The notes under the pieces are model-generated. The model was not told where the DNA came from. It saw nothing but the letters and a program-made list of their open reading frames with translations, and did no database searches. The position numbers and the translations under genes were made by a program. This document shows positions 12,172 through 23,421 of a stretch of 64,000 bases of DNA, one piece after another. This DNA is from Bemisia tabaci (taxonomy: Eukaryota; Arthropoda; Insecta; Hemiptera; Aleyrodidae). The DNA lies in the NCBI RefSeq assembly GCF_918797505.1, contig NC_092793.1:79481912-79545911 (forward strand), read 5' to 3'. Within the stretch, counting starts at the first letter, position 1, and each line of letters starts with the position of its first letter.

Positions 12172-12384
12172 TACGGGGTGATCCAAAAGTCCCGCGCCAC
12201 CCCTTTAACCCTTAAGGTTCTTGCCCGTTTTCTGGGTGGTTCCTTTAAATTTTGGGGGTTACCAAAAGGCGTTTTGTCTGACCTATGAGTACTCGCAAAC
12301 TTTCAAATCTCTTCCTCAGTTTGTTCGAAAGTTAAAGTTTATGCCTGGTGCTGGTGTTCCAGAACTTTTAGATCACCCTGTGTA
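12172..12384. mobile_element. MITE with ACAGGGTGATCTAAAAGT-type ends
   Basis: The left end reads ACGGGGTGATCCAAAAGT. The right end is ACTTTTAGATCACCCTGTGTA, its near reverse complement. The inside has no coding capacity. A second, interrupted relative lies at 52775-53165 with the same GGGGGTT-CCAAAAG and CAGTTTG-TC(A/G)AAAGTTA motifs. It lies 13 bp from the next MITE, at 12400. Confidence 0.7.
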
Positions 12385-12399
12385 ACGTGTGCTCTTATA

Positions 12400-12638
12400 C
12401 TGCCGTGCTAAGGAAAAACGCCGTTGCCAACTTTCCTCTGGCAAATCACTAATTTTCGGGAAAATTGTTGAATATTTTTCTGCCAATTTCTTACCTAATT
12501 TTGTTTGTAATTTGATTTTAAGTGTCTGAAAATTTCAAGGAAAAATATGCACAATTTTCCTCGAAAATAAACATTTTATCGCAGGAAATTTGGCAACTCT
12601 CAAATGTTCATACGGCGTTCTTCCTTTATCACGGCGGT
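12400..12638. mobile_element. MITE, 'CTGCCGTGCTAAGG' family, in the Sox intron
   Basis: The left end is CTGCCGTGCTAAGGAAAAAC and the right end is its imperfect reverse complement (GTTCTTCCTTTATCACGGCGG), with TA on both sides. The typical inner motifs GTTGCCAACTTTCC and GGAAATTTGGCAACTCTC are present near the ends. Compared with sister copies it has lost about 14 bp (TATGAGCCTTCAGAC) after the left end. Its right edge lies about 40 bp from the splice donor of the Sox exon, so it sits just inside that intron on the transcribed side. Confidence 0.85.
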
Positions 12639-12641
12639 AAT

Positions 12642-12941
<300 letters not shown>

Positions 12942-13580
12942 TTAATTTAATATGATTAATTAAATTTAATGAGATTTATTTTTAATTAAATTTTAGGAAT
13001 TCTTCAGTCAAACTTCACTGAGCTCCAGACACGAAACAGTTAGGTTACTGTCACCCTGATAACAAAGATGTCTTTGAGTTTTACTCTCTCGCTCCCCTAG
13101 TTTTAATTGGGTGCGTTGCGAGATTTTCAAAATAATTCTTCTTCGAGTATTACTCACTTTAATCGATCGAATTTTATTGGACCTCTCAAAATTGATGTTT
13201 CTTATATAGTTGGCTAGTTTTTTGACATTTTGTGCTCTAATAACGCAAAAATGAAAAATATTAGAAATTTTATGGAGGGGTCTACGTAATCTTATCTACA
13301 AATCAATAGTTATTCCCGGAAGTTCATCGATTGGTTGAAACCACCTGAACTTTGCTAAAGTTCTCTTGAGATTCAGCATCTGGATAAATTCAATCAAGCA
13401 CCGGAAACGTAAAGCGAGCGCAGTTCGAAATCTGGAATAACAGAAAAATTGCACGTTAAATTGGTACTCTAAGTACAGAGAAAAAAAGCCACCGAGCAAG
13501 TTATATCTGCTCAAGAGTAGCTTTGAAAACGAAATATCAGTGATGCCATAAGTGATACCGTCGGAGTTTATAATCGCAAG

Positions 13581-13856
13581 TCGACAGCGAAGCTCTAAAA
13601 CCACGTATCTCAGTTTGCGACGTTGCAGCCCTCCTGTCATACTTCATACTTTAAATGGAAAACCACTCAACGTTAATTCGTTAAAATCTCCGTGATTTTT
13701 TTTTCTTTCTACGCAGAGAATTCTGAGAAATCTCCAAGGAATAATGTTGATTACATGCACATGTTGTAATGTTGATTTATGTACTTAAAAAAAATAGGAG
13801 CGGATATTTAAAAACCTGGCAAACGAGATACGTGGTTTAAGGAGTTTCACCGTCGA
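13581..13856. mobile_element. TA-type MITE, 'TCGACGGTG' family, diverged copy
   Basis: The left end TCGACAGCGAAGC and the right end TTTCACCGTCGA are diverged but pair with each other. They are followed inward by AAACCACGTATCTC and its complement GAGATACGTGGTTT. The CTTCATACTTTAAATGG and GAGAATTCTGAGAAA blocks match the interiors of the other copies. It lies 650 bp upstream of the Sox start codon. The flanking TA bases seen at other copies are not preserved. Confidence 0.75.
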
Positions 13857-14885
13857 GGTTTAGTTTACTGTTTATTCTGATTGGCTTACGGGACAATAAT
13901 TAGTTTAATGCTATGAATTGAACACTGACGATACAAGGGGAGGGTGGCAAAGGGGTGGTTGCGCCTCCCGTTCACGAAAAAAGTAGAGAGGGTGAAAAGT
14001 TTTAAAAAGTCACTTTCTGGATCGAATGAAAGGATCTCGAACACCCAATTGAAGTGGTTCAATCCTCCAACAAAAGCAAATCATTCTTATGTAAAGTTCA
14101 CACACATGTTTTCTTAATGGTAAGTATGGTCAATAAAGCCTTGTTCCGGATAATTGACAGAGCCCTTCTGATTCTTCAATTTTTAAAAAAGGAGACGGTT
14201 AGGATAAAATGGGGAGATAAAACAAATATGAGGCCAAAAGTTGTACACTTTTTTTAATAGCTCTGTCATCAATCAGGTCTTGTCTAGGGTGTCCTCTTAA
14301 GTCCACCAGACTTAAAGGGAGAGACTTAAGGGGAAGGAGGACTTAAGTTTATACTTTTTCCGGTTAGCAGCAAAATAATTAATCGATTCTCTTCCCTCTA
14401 CACACTTCAGTGTTTGTTATCATATTTTTGAGTCTTTAGAATCTAAAATATGTTTCCTTAAATGTTAGATTTTCTTTAGTTTGTTTCCTCTTAAAGGTGA
14501 TCAGGGGGATATTTATGAACAATAGATTCATTAAAACTATAGAAAAATAAACCAAGTGGCAGTTTACTGATCTCAGACGTTTTGTATTAGGTTGATCCCA
14601 TAATATGGAGTGTGCTAACATTTTCAGGACTATGCGAACATGCTGTTCGCACCGGACGTATAGACAATTTTTGCTTTAGAAATGTTGTATTTAAACGCCT
14701 GTAAAAAACTTATCATGTCCTCAACAGAAAAATAAAATTTGCTTTTTTAAAATCCCAGAAATCAAATCTCTGCGTGACCCACACGTAAAAACTATATCTG
14801 GTAGTAATTCCACTTAAAATTTTTGAGAGTCAAATATTCAATAACTGCGGATTATTCTTCATCTAAGATTTATCAAATGAGCAAG

Positions 14886-14891
<6 letters not shown>

Positions 14892-14922
<31 letters not shown>

Positions 14923-15072
14923 TCAAAGAAAATAGTTATTACACGATTATTATAAATGGTACTCAAAAATCAGAAATTAACAATACACTTCAATAATCTT
15001 AAATGTAAGTAATTACAGTATAATTTATCTATTTTCTAAGAGACCGGAACCAGCCGTGGCTACTACTTCGGT
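14892..15072 (-). mobile_element. Retroposed fragment with poly(A) tail and 14-bp target duplication
   Basis: The 14-bp sequence TGAGCAAGAGATTT stands on both sides (14878-14891 and 15073-15086). Read on the minus strand, the insert starts ACCGAAGTAGTAGCCACGG, continues for about 150 bp of AT-rich DNA, and ends CTTTGAATAAAA followed by about 30 A. A target duplication of this length plus a 3' poly(A) tail is the product of target-primed reverse transcription. It could be a 5'-truncated LINE, a SINE or a processed transcript. The sequence is too short to tell. Confidence 0.8.
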
Positions 15073-15709
15073 TGAGCAAGAGATTTGCGACACCATAATC
15101 GCGATATCGTTTCTGTACCATGAAAATCGACATTGCTACCCCTTTCAGTTAGTATTTACTTGATATAATGGTTTTGGACGTTGAAAAAAGAAGCAAGAGG
15201 GTTGTTAGATATTTTACCGGTATATTATATGAACTATCAATCATACAATAATTTTTTGAGGACTAAAACCAATGTTTGCTCAAACTTACACTGTACTCTC
15301 ATACGTCGAAAATGTTTTTCATTCTTGTGAAATCAAGCAGTGGTATTCATATCCCTCAAAAAACGATTGTAGTTAATAATCGAAATATTGTACGAACCTT
15401 AAATCAAAGCGGAGAAACTTCCAATTTTAACAGATAACTGAATTCTTGCTCCAGAAGACTAACTAAAAAACATCTTTTGGAAAGTTCAACTTATCACAAT
15501 CATATCTTTATGTAAGACACCTGTGTTCATATGGGAATACAAGACACAAATTATAATTTTGACGAAAACCACACTATCTGCCACAAAGTTTGATGCACTC
15601 GAGAGCAAAAAAGCCGGCTATAAACGCTTTAAGTTCTATTGAATATTTCACTGAAAACGTGACTGGGTAGAGCTAATCCAGTAAAACACACTTCGTACTT
15701 GAGCAGATG

Positions 15710-16015
15710 AATGGCGTTAAACAACTGACACAATACCGAGCATGAAGCCGCTATTAGACACACGAAAAGCAACAAAGCGCGTTTGCACGTGCGATATCCG
15801 TGACGAATTGCCCGCGCGAGCAGCGAGCGAATCAACGGCTCCCGCCACCAGGATCAGGTTGTCATTGCCGACGCCCCGCCCACCAGCCGCCCGATTGTTT
15901 CAGCGGCGGCGCCGACCAATCGCGACGCTTCCAGCAACAAGTGCGCCCCTTGGAAAGTTTTTCTGCCGCGCACAGTGGGCTCGCACTCCTGTCCCCAGCC
16001 AAAACGCCGTAATTC
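15710..16015 (-). promoter_or_regulatory. GC-rich block with promoter-like motifs, upstream of the Sox exon
   Basis: This 300-bp block is far more GC- and CpG-rich than its surroundings. On the minus strand it contains GGGCGGGGC (a GC-box match) and GATTGGTCGG (an inverted CCAAT box). It also has GCACGTGC (an E-box) and, further downstream, GTGTCAGTTGT, which matches the arthropod initiator TCAGTT with the A at 15726. Transcription leftwards from there would reach the Sox start codon 2.8 kb away. The distance requires a long leader or a 5' non-coding exon. The motifs are seen; promoter function is inferred. Confidence 0.35.
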
Positions 16016-16120
16016 TATCCCAAATACTGTAATTTTAAATTTAAAAAAGAGAAAGACGAGCCTTTGCACGCTAAATTATTTATTTAAAAGTTCTTTTAGT
16101 GGATGTACATTTTGGACATA

Positions 16121-16534
16121 CACTGAAAAAAATTCTCGGCGTTTTTACCAAAGTCCGTTGGAACCTTTACCATCTCACTTTTTTTACCAATTATTGGTAA
16201 TTTTACCAAGACAGACTGGTAAGCTTACCTAAAAACCGGTATTTATACTGTTTTTTCAGGTAAGAATACCACTTTTATTGGGTAATCAATTCGCGGTAAC
16301 TTTGCCATTTTATCTCGGTAATTCTACCACAGTCGATAAAAAATATTGGCGTTTTTACCAAGGTCCAGTAAAATTACCGAGAAAGTTCAATAATTTTACC
16401 GAGATTCTCGGTAAAATTACCAATTCCATAAATGGTAATTTTACCAAGAAAAAACTGGGATCAAATAGAACCCTGCGAATTCTTGGTAATTTCACCCTTT
16501 TCTTAGTAAATACACCGAGATTTTTTTTTCAGTG
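16121..16534. mobile_element. TA-flanked foldback MITE, 'CACTGAAAAAAA-TCTCGG' family, copy 1
   Basis: TA flanks a 414-bp element whose ends are CACTGAAAAAAATTCTCGG and, on the other strand, CACTGAAAAAAAAATCTCGG. The inside is a chain of short inverted motifs (TTTTACCAAG, GGTAATTTTACC, CGGTAAAATTACC), so almost the whole element can fold. A sister copy of the same length lies at 46477-46891 with high identity. There is no coding capacity. Confidence 0.9.
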
Positions 16535-16676
16535 TAAAGTCCATTCTCAGCACTTAAACACAAAATTACACAGTGAAAGCACAGGTTGTAGATGAAATAT
16601 TACAATGCATGACAATTAAAACAGGAGCAATTAAACAAGTGAACAGGTTAAAAGCAAAAAAGTGCGTAATTATTAA

Positions 16677-16914
16677 CCCTTTATTGCATGCATGAGAGCA
16701 ACACGTGGTTTTCAACTTTATTTCTATACTGTAGTGTTAAATTGTGAATCAAAGCAAGAAATGATTTTTGGGTAGCATTTAAAGTCTGATCTCCTAACTT
16801 AAAAAAAAAAAAAAAAACTACAAAAATCAATCGCAACTGACTCTATTGTTGAAAACATACTGTACAATGTAGATTTTCTCTCCACAATCAATGAATAGCT
16901 CATGCAACAAAGGG
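16677..16914. mobile_element. Short piggyBac-like MITE with TTAA borders
   Basis: TTAA precedes (16673-16676) and follows (16915-16918) a 238-bp element. The ends are CCCTTTATTGCATGCATGAG at the left and, on the other strand, CCCTTTGTTGCATGAG at the right. The ends differ from those of the element at 10453, so it is a separate family of the same superfamily. An internal run of A is at 16800-16816. It has no coding capacity. Confidence 0.8.
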
Positions 16915-17506
16915 TTAAATAAATAGCTAATCGAGTTATTATCAGTTGTTATCAAAACATAAACACGTTCTGATCAGCGGAACTGATCATACAAACACAA
17001 CCAGTAGATTGCAGCACTCGTATGGGGAAAAAATAATTTTACAGGTGTTATCAAATCAATGAAAATTTAGCATAAATCAGCCGAGGGAAAAGCACTAATG
17101 TCCACTTGCATGTTTAGCAAAGTTTCCCCTGAAGTGAGGGACTTACTTTTAAATGAATAACATAGCATGCAAAGGCAAGTCTTTCTCTTTTTCCAATTTA
17201 AATTAGTTAATTAACACGCAAAATGCGGTACCTCAATTACTGTGATTTTACTCATACTATACTCTTTTGCAAGAAAATCTAATTGCCGCAAGGATTCATT
17301 CTTTCAGTTTGAGTTCCCAAAGATATGCTATGAGTTGACTCGAAAAAATGAAGAATGGATATTAAACAGTTTTCTTGTGAAACATCATTTTGTCGGAAAA
17401 AAATTAAAGCATGTCGATTGGAGATACGGCGTTTTTATTTTGGGCTGCAGCTTGCCTTTGTCTCGCGAAATTGCATCAACAAAACGGCGAAATCAACCCT
17501 ATAATA

Positions 17507-17758
17507 TTGCCGTGCTATAAGGAAGAACGCCGCATGAACCTTCAGACGTTGCCAAATATCTCTTGATAAAACACAAATTTCCTGGTAAACTTATAAATAT
17601 TTTTCTTCCAATAAATGTTATCAATTTCACCTAAAGCCCCTGAAAATTTGAAGGAAAAATATGCATGACTTTCCTCAAAACTCAAAAGTGAACCTTTTAT
17701 CGAAGAAAATTTGGAAACTATCAAATGTTCCTGTGGCGTTCTTCTTTAGCACGGCAGT
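17507..17758. mobile_element. MITE, 'CTGCCGTGCTAAGG' family
   Basis: The ends are TTGCCGTGCTATAAGGAAGA at the left and GTTCTTCTTTAGCACGGCAG at the right, with TA outside both. The inner motifs GACGTTGCCAAA, CCTGGTAAAC, TGAAAATTTGAAGGAAAAAT and TCAAATGTTC follow the family order. Confidence 0.9.
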
Positions 17759-18270
17759 ATAGTAGCAGGGTTCATCGTACCGTTTAAAAAACATGTAAAG
17801 GAAAAGATGGGCTTTACACGGAGAAAGAGACTCGTGCGTGGCACCGGGGTACCCGAAGTTGAGGTCATATGGATCTCTGAAGTTTTCGGATCCAAAAACT
17901 TCAAAAATATATGACCTGACTTATATGACTTATATGACCTGAATTTGGGTCGCGCAATGCACATTTTTTCTGTCCACACAGCCTGATGCCCAGCGATTAA
18001 ATAAAAACAAACATGGAATTTTGTTTACTTCTTGAAAATACAAATTGTTTAATCACATCTTCATATGCATTGATGTAGTTGTCATAATTATGGACCCATT
18101 AAAATCAAAAGGAACCATATCAATTCTGACATAAGCCCTGAGGTCCATAAAAGTACATTCATGAAACGGCTAATGTCACAATGGATTTAGTTTCTTTTGA
18201 TTTACACACGGCGTCTTTATGAATATTGTAAGACGATCGACAAGTCTGATAGACGGGTACTTAGGACGAT

Positions 18271-18564
18271 TCGCTGATAAAACTGAAGGTATGTGAATCT
18301 CGGTTCGCGGCATCGTAGACTTCCTGTCTTACATTATTTTCTACGTAAAAAACTACTGAAATTTACTATACTGTCATTTCACTGTCATAATACTATGTAA
18401 TTTTTTGGAAACCTCTGTGATTTTTCTTCGCTATACATATGTAAAGAATATCTCGTTCAAATTTCAAGCTATGATTGGTTCGGTCCCTTATTAAAAAATA
18501 AAATAGGAGCAGAGCTTTTAAAACACCATGACCAATATACGTATTTTTGTAGTCTCACGGTCGA
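18271..18564. mobile_element. TA-type MITE, 'TCGACGGTG' family, degraded copy
   Basis: The left side has TCGCTGATAAAACTGAAGG and ATCTCGGTTCGCGGC. The right side has ATACGTATTTTTG and AGTCTCACGGTCGA. These line up with the family ends but carry many substitutions. The central blocks CTTCCTGTCTTACAT and TTTTTGGAAACCTCTGTGA match other copies. Confidence 0.65.
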
Positions 18565-18989
18565 ATCCCTGGTTTCTACATGTCAAAATACTATACTTTT
18601 ACGAAAATGCGTATTTCTAGAGTGTATACGATATGAATGAATATACCACAAACGACAAAAAACAGGAATATTTGTTCTTTTTACACATCAGCTAGAAGTG
18701 GAATTAGTTTCATTTGTCGAAGTAGATAGAATGTAAAAAGTTATTCGATCAAGTTTACCAAGAGTAAAAAGGCAAAGGAAAAATAACTTAATTAACCTTT
18801 CATCAATTGTTGGATTAATAGTTAAGATAAACCTTTTTCCTTTTCATTTTTGGTTAATTTCAACTTTTGATAATGTTCCAATAACTTTTTACAATCCATC
18901 TACTTTGATAAGTGAAACTAATTCCACTTCTAGGGTACATCATATATTTTTTACCTCAAGATTTTTTTTTTTTTTTAATGACAAAACAC

Positions 18990-19475
18990 GTTACTGTACA
19001 GGGCCGCGCAGTGGTATCACGTGCTATTCGGAACACACAAGTAATATCCTTTAACCTAACGAGTAGAGATGATTCTAGCGAATCGGCAATTCGCCTTCAA
19101 ATTTCAGTGGCGTGGCGTGAATGATCGATTATAGATATCTCGCCAATTGAAGCTATGGCAAAGAATCGATTACTAAGGTGTTCGCTGCGAACGCCCTGAT
19201 AATCGATCTTTTTTATAGGTTTGAGTGGCGTATCAATCGATATATCGCAAAGCACGCCACGCCACTGTCAAATTTCGTTGTAGGCAACACAAGCTCCCTC
19301 GTGGTCGAATAGTGGTATTGTTGTAAAATGGCATGCTAGCTCGGAATACGTGCAAAAAATAGCTTTTCGAGGGATGAGAATGAGGTGCTTTTAAAACGCC
19401 ATGCCAGTCCGCCTTCAACTTTCAGTGTAGGCAACATGGGCTCTCACGTGGTCGAATAGTGGTATCACCGTAAAT
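18990..19475. repeat. 145-bp satellite-like monomers (about three copies), one disrupted by a hAT MITE
   Basis: Two clear monomers carry GTAGGCAACA, GCTC, CGTGGTCGAATAGTGGTAT at 19280-19320 and 19427-19465, 147 bp apart. A third, partial copy (GCAGTGGTATCACGTGC, then GGAACACACAA) lies at 19010-19050. Removing the hAT MITE at 19105-19267 and one copy of its target duplication restores a regular monomer reading CGCCTTCAAATTTCGTTG. The same monomer occurs in reverse orientation, three times at about 144-bp spacing, at 40720-41060. Confidence 0.75.
19105..19267. mobile_element. hAT MITE with perfect 8-bp target duplication, copy 1
   Basis: The 163-bp element begins CAGTGGCGTGGCGTG and ends CACGCCACGCCACTG. 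It is flanked by TCAAATTT at 19097-19104 and again at 19268-19275. An 8-bp duplication plus CA...TG ends is diagnostic of hAT transposons. The inside is imperfectly palindromic around ATCGATTAT and GGTGTTCGCTGCGAACGCC. It has no coding capacity. The sister copy is at 25357-25517. Confidence 0.95.
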
Positions 19476-19721
19476 GTCACTTTATTTGAACACACAGAGA
19501 CGCGAACTTAAACGCGTTATCAGATCTTATGTACTTCTGATTCTAGGCGATGTGAACTCATAGAATATGGCCGAAGCTTTTAGTTTCCCCCAGGGATCGT
19601 TCTCTCATCAAATTTTGTTATTTATATGTTTTGTAAATCCATCGAGTGGTATGAACATAACCCTCAAAGACTATTACATTGAAAAAATTCTTGTTGTATC
19701 AACAGAAAATCCTTTTACATA

Positions 19722-19976
19722 TCGACGGTGCAAGTCGGCAATCACATAACTCGTTTGCGGTGTCTGAAAATCTCCGCAACCATGTTATTTTTTTAAAGGA
19801 GAACAAATGGACATGATTCCTTGAAGTTTTTGCAGAATTTTCCTCGCTTATAGAAGAAAAATCACGGAAGTTTTAAAGAATTACCGTTGAGTAGTTTTCC
19901 GTTTAAAAAATGAAGTACGACAAGAAGTCTGCGACGTCGCAAACCGAGTTATGTGATTGTCGACTTTCACCGTCGA
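19722..19976. mobile_element. TA-flanked MITE, 'TCGACGGTG' family
   Basis: The ends are TCGACGGTGCAAGTCGGCAA and CGACTTTCACCGTCGA, with TA on each side. Subterminal ATCACATAACTCG and GCAAACCGAGTTATGTGAT show that it belongs to the same subfamily as the copy at 11681, inserted in the opposite orientation: the GACGTCGC block is now on the right. Confidence 0.9.
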
Positions 19977-19999
19977 TATGCCGAGTCTGGAATTTCTCA

Positions 20000-22440
20000 T
20001 TAAAACAAGGGGTAATCTCCATGTTTCTATCTGGATTTCTATTACTTCAAAATGACGCCAGTCGCTGTAAAGAGATTTCCGGATTTGACGAGAAATACTA
20101 CCACAACATATTTAGCAGAAACATGTATTCAGCGTAGACAGCATTAAATTTTGAGCACTTCAACACGTACGTCATCGAAATTCCTTTTTATTAAAAATAT
20201 CTGGAAATATTAACTCATGACTGGAAATTAACATTTTTTGTGTCGCACTCAACGGATCAGACGTCTCGTTGACCTAAGAACCAAAATTTACTCTTTATTT
20301 GAGCCATAATTTAAGCAAGAGATATAGTCCACCCTATGACGACTTCACGCCCAATGCGTCAGGCGTAACATGTTACTCTTAATATTTTATATTTTAGAAA
20401 ATGATCAGAGGAAAAATTATACCATTTTATTTTGGCGTAAGAAGCACGAATGACTCCCCGTGTGGCGATCAAGTGATTTTGGAATCCCTTGATTTTTCGA
20501 AACGATTATATTCTCCCACCAATCGGAACTCCGGACGCTCTTATTAGAGAATTGTTCTTTTGGAAACTGATTAATTATGTGAAAATTGACGACGTTGAAA
20601 ATGAATGCTCTCAAAATTTACCCAAAACAAATTAAGCGATAGAAAATCAATCTATGCCGAAGTATATTAAGTGCATGCCTCTTCAACACACCGTTATTTC
20701 ACGTAACTTGCGCGATCTCATATTATATCTTATTTATTCAGATGCATATCAGTTCCCAACGTGCAGTTTCCTAATAGGCCGGTTACTTCGTATAATGATT
20801 TCCTATTCAGCCGAACTTGAAATAATCATAGAAGTCGGACAAGTTTTTAGCACAGCATCAATAATGTACCCTCATTTTTACCCATGGAGCCTGTAATGCC
20901 AGCTTTCGTTTATGCTTTGTTATCAAAATTGAAGCTCTCTAAAATTCATTTTATCGGGAGTGTTTCTTTTTTAATTATACTAATGAATTTGCTGGACATA
21001 CTCGTATTTTCTACTTTTAGGGGGAGGATATCGCAACCAGGGCTTTATTTAGAATGAATCCTCAAGCATAAATGGTCATAGATAGACATTTTCCCTCCTG
21101 AAAATGTCCATAACATCACATAGTATACTCTTTGCCCCAAAATAACTGAAATAACCACAAAAACAACCGAAAGAATAAAGGTCAAAATCCTGGCATGACT
21201 CCACGATCTTCGCACAAAATTATTTCATTAGGGAAAAATAACGAGTAAGAAAAACACTTTAATATATGATTTGGCTCGAAAATCTCAAGGACTCGGCGGG
21301 ATTTTCCCTTTTTCCGAGATTTTGGAAGTTATACTTGAATTGACTCAACTTTGGTACAGAGAAAGATGAATCAAGACCTAAACAAACCATCGTCGATTAT
21401 AATTACTGATGGTAAGCCGTCCTGTGCAATGAACCGTTAGTGCGTCATTGAATAAAAATACTCAACGGATATTTCAAAAAATTATATTTTTACCATCTGT
21501 TTATTCTGATTGCTTCCAGGTGTGTAATTGTAGTCATGAGTTTCTATTTTTACGCATTTTTTGTATTGAGCTCCCAAAATGGACGTAATAACTTTGGTGC
21601 GATCGATAAGCCGATCGATACGAAAAGAGCGTCATCGAGCATTCCTGTGACGCAATGTTGTGTCTCGGTGCGTCAAAACACTTTTAGAAAAGTTGAAAGG
21701 AGTCAATACACCAATCGAACAAGATGAACAGTGATCGAAGATACGTGTGTGTGAGTTCAGGAGATCTCTTGACGCATTGTGTCGTCGATTGACGCAAAAT
21801 TGTCTCCACCAGAGCCAGATGTTAATACTTATTCAGGAAGATCGGAAATTACACTATAATGATGGCAAAAATATACGCCTTTTTTGTCGGCCAAACTGCG
21901 TAACATGATCACAGGGTTTTTTCTTCTCACCACAGTTAAAATCGTGCGTCAAACAGCCTTTTATGCGGTGAAAAAACTTGAATTGAAACCTCTGTAGTTC
22001 GTGTTGCTTGTTGTGAGGCTGATATGAAAAGAATTCGCAAAAAATCAGGTTTGGAAATTAAACATTTTTGCGACACCAAAAGTTATTTTCGCTCAATGTG
22101 GTTTTTTGGATAGCGTTTTTCAGAAAATTAGCTTACTCATTTGGTCACATCATTTAATAAAAAGTGTAATCTAAAAATAGGAATGCTTTTTCAGGTCTTT
22201 TGTAGAGTTCCCCAAAATATAGACTGCAAGGCTGTTTAGAAATAATTTAATTGGATTTACAGGGTAAGAAGTCGTAACAAATTGCAGTTCCCCGTATTAA
22301 AATCTTGACGGCCGGCGCTCCTCTTTTCTCAAAATTGGCGATCTTAATAAAATGACTATATACTTGGTTTTCTACGTCAACACACTATAGTAGGTAATAG
22401 TATAATTTAATGTAATAATATAATGGAGGTTATATAAAAA
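20000..22440. other. Spacer, no gene recognised
   Basis: No frame here shows a domain or convincing coding bias. A cluster of TGACGCA-like motifs lies at 21640-21960 (GTGACGCAATG, GGTGCGTCAAAAC, CTTGACGCATTG, GATTGACGCAAAA, GTGCGTCAAAC), but I cannot assign it a role. Confidence 0.4.
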
Positions 22441-22454
22441 TATAATGAAGGCTG

Positions 22455-23421
22455 GTGAAAGTGCAGAAGTGCGCATCTCGGTTTTTGACAGTTTTGAGTT
22501 AGCTGCATAAACGTGTTGTTGAAGATGTCGTCTATTCGCCAGCAAGAGATTTTTATAAAAAAAAAAATCGGGAAGTCACTTAAAACCGTAGAGCTTTTTT
22601 CGCGTATCTTGGGCTTAAGTGAAGAAATGCGTATCTCGTTCTGGCCCTTTCATTTGATCCGGCGCGCTCCTCAGAATTTCCTGCCAACAGCATACATAAG
22701 CTAATCAGCAGTTCTGGGTTTTTGATTTTTCCAGGAATTTGCTGATTTTGAAAAGTTGCTAAATGCTTATCAGTCGAGGGCCCACCAGTATCATTTCTTC
22801 ATATGTAGGTACCTATACTAGCGGCGCGCGGCGTTCATGTCCACTATTCACTGCAATCATGAACTAACAGTTCATGTATTAGAGTCAATCGAGTCACACA
22901 ATGCTTCATCCACCGGGATCAACTAAAGCTTCTAAACAAGTTTTAAGTATGAATAAACTCTATTTTTTATCTTAATGATCAAGAACAAGTTCAAAATGCT
23001 AATTGCAGAAATGCGTATATCTCGTGATCAAATGTCATTTTCCAATCATACAATGCTCGATCCGGCCGTATGAGATCAAGCGAAAGCTTCTGATAAGTAA
23101 TTGCAAGCGTGAAACTCTTTTTTCAGACTTTAAATGATCAAAATCCGCCTATAACAGGTTTAAAACACTAATTGCAAAAATGCGGATCTCGTGATGAATT
23201 GTTAATTCTTAGTGCCGAAAACGTGAATGTCGGTATTTCTGCCGTACTTTCTAACGGTTCGAGAAATTATTCAACATGCTGATGGACCCTGAAAAAGCAT
23301 TTTATTCTTGTTATCCTCAAGAATTATTATCCTTCTACTGACAATAAAGAGGAATGTAGACAGTTTTTTTACTCTCCTGGAAAATCGTGTTTCCCGAGAT
23401 ACGCACTTCTGCACTTTCATC
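22455..23421. mobile_element. About 970-bp element with GTGAAAGTGCAGAAGTGCG ends and a recurring internal motif
   Basis: The left end is GGTGAAAGTGCAGAAGTGCG followed by CATCTCGG. The right end is its complement, CCGAGATACGCACTTCTGCA followed by CTTTCATC. The 28-bp ends are nearly identical. A version of the terminal motif (GAAATGCGTATCTCG) recurs inside in direct orientation at about 22623, 23007 and 23176. No transposase frame is visible. The flanks show no clear target duplication, so the superfamily is unknown. Confidence 0.7.

Noticed and set aside
19038..19046. TAACCTAA as telomeric repeat
   Set aside because: It is a single short match to TTAGG-type repeats, not an array.
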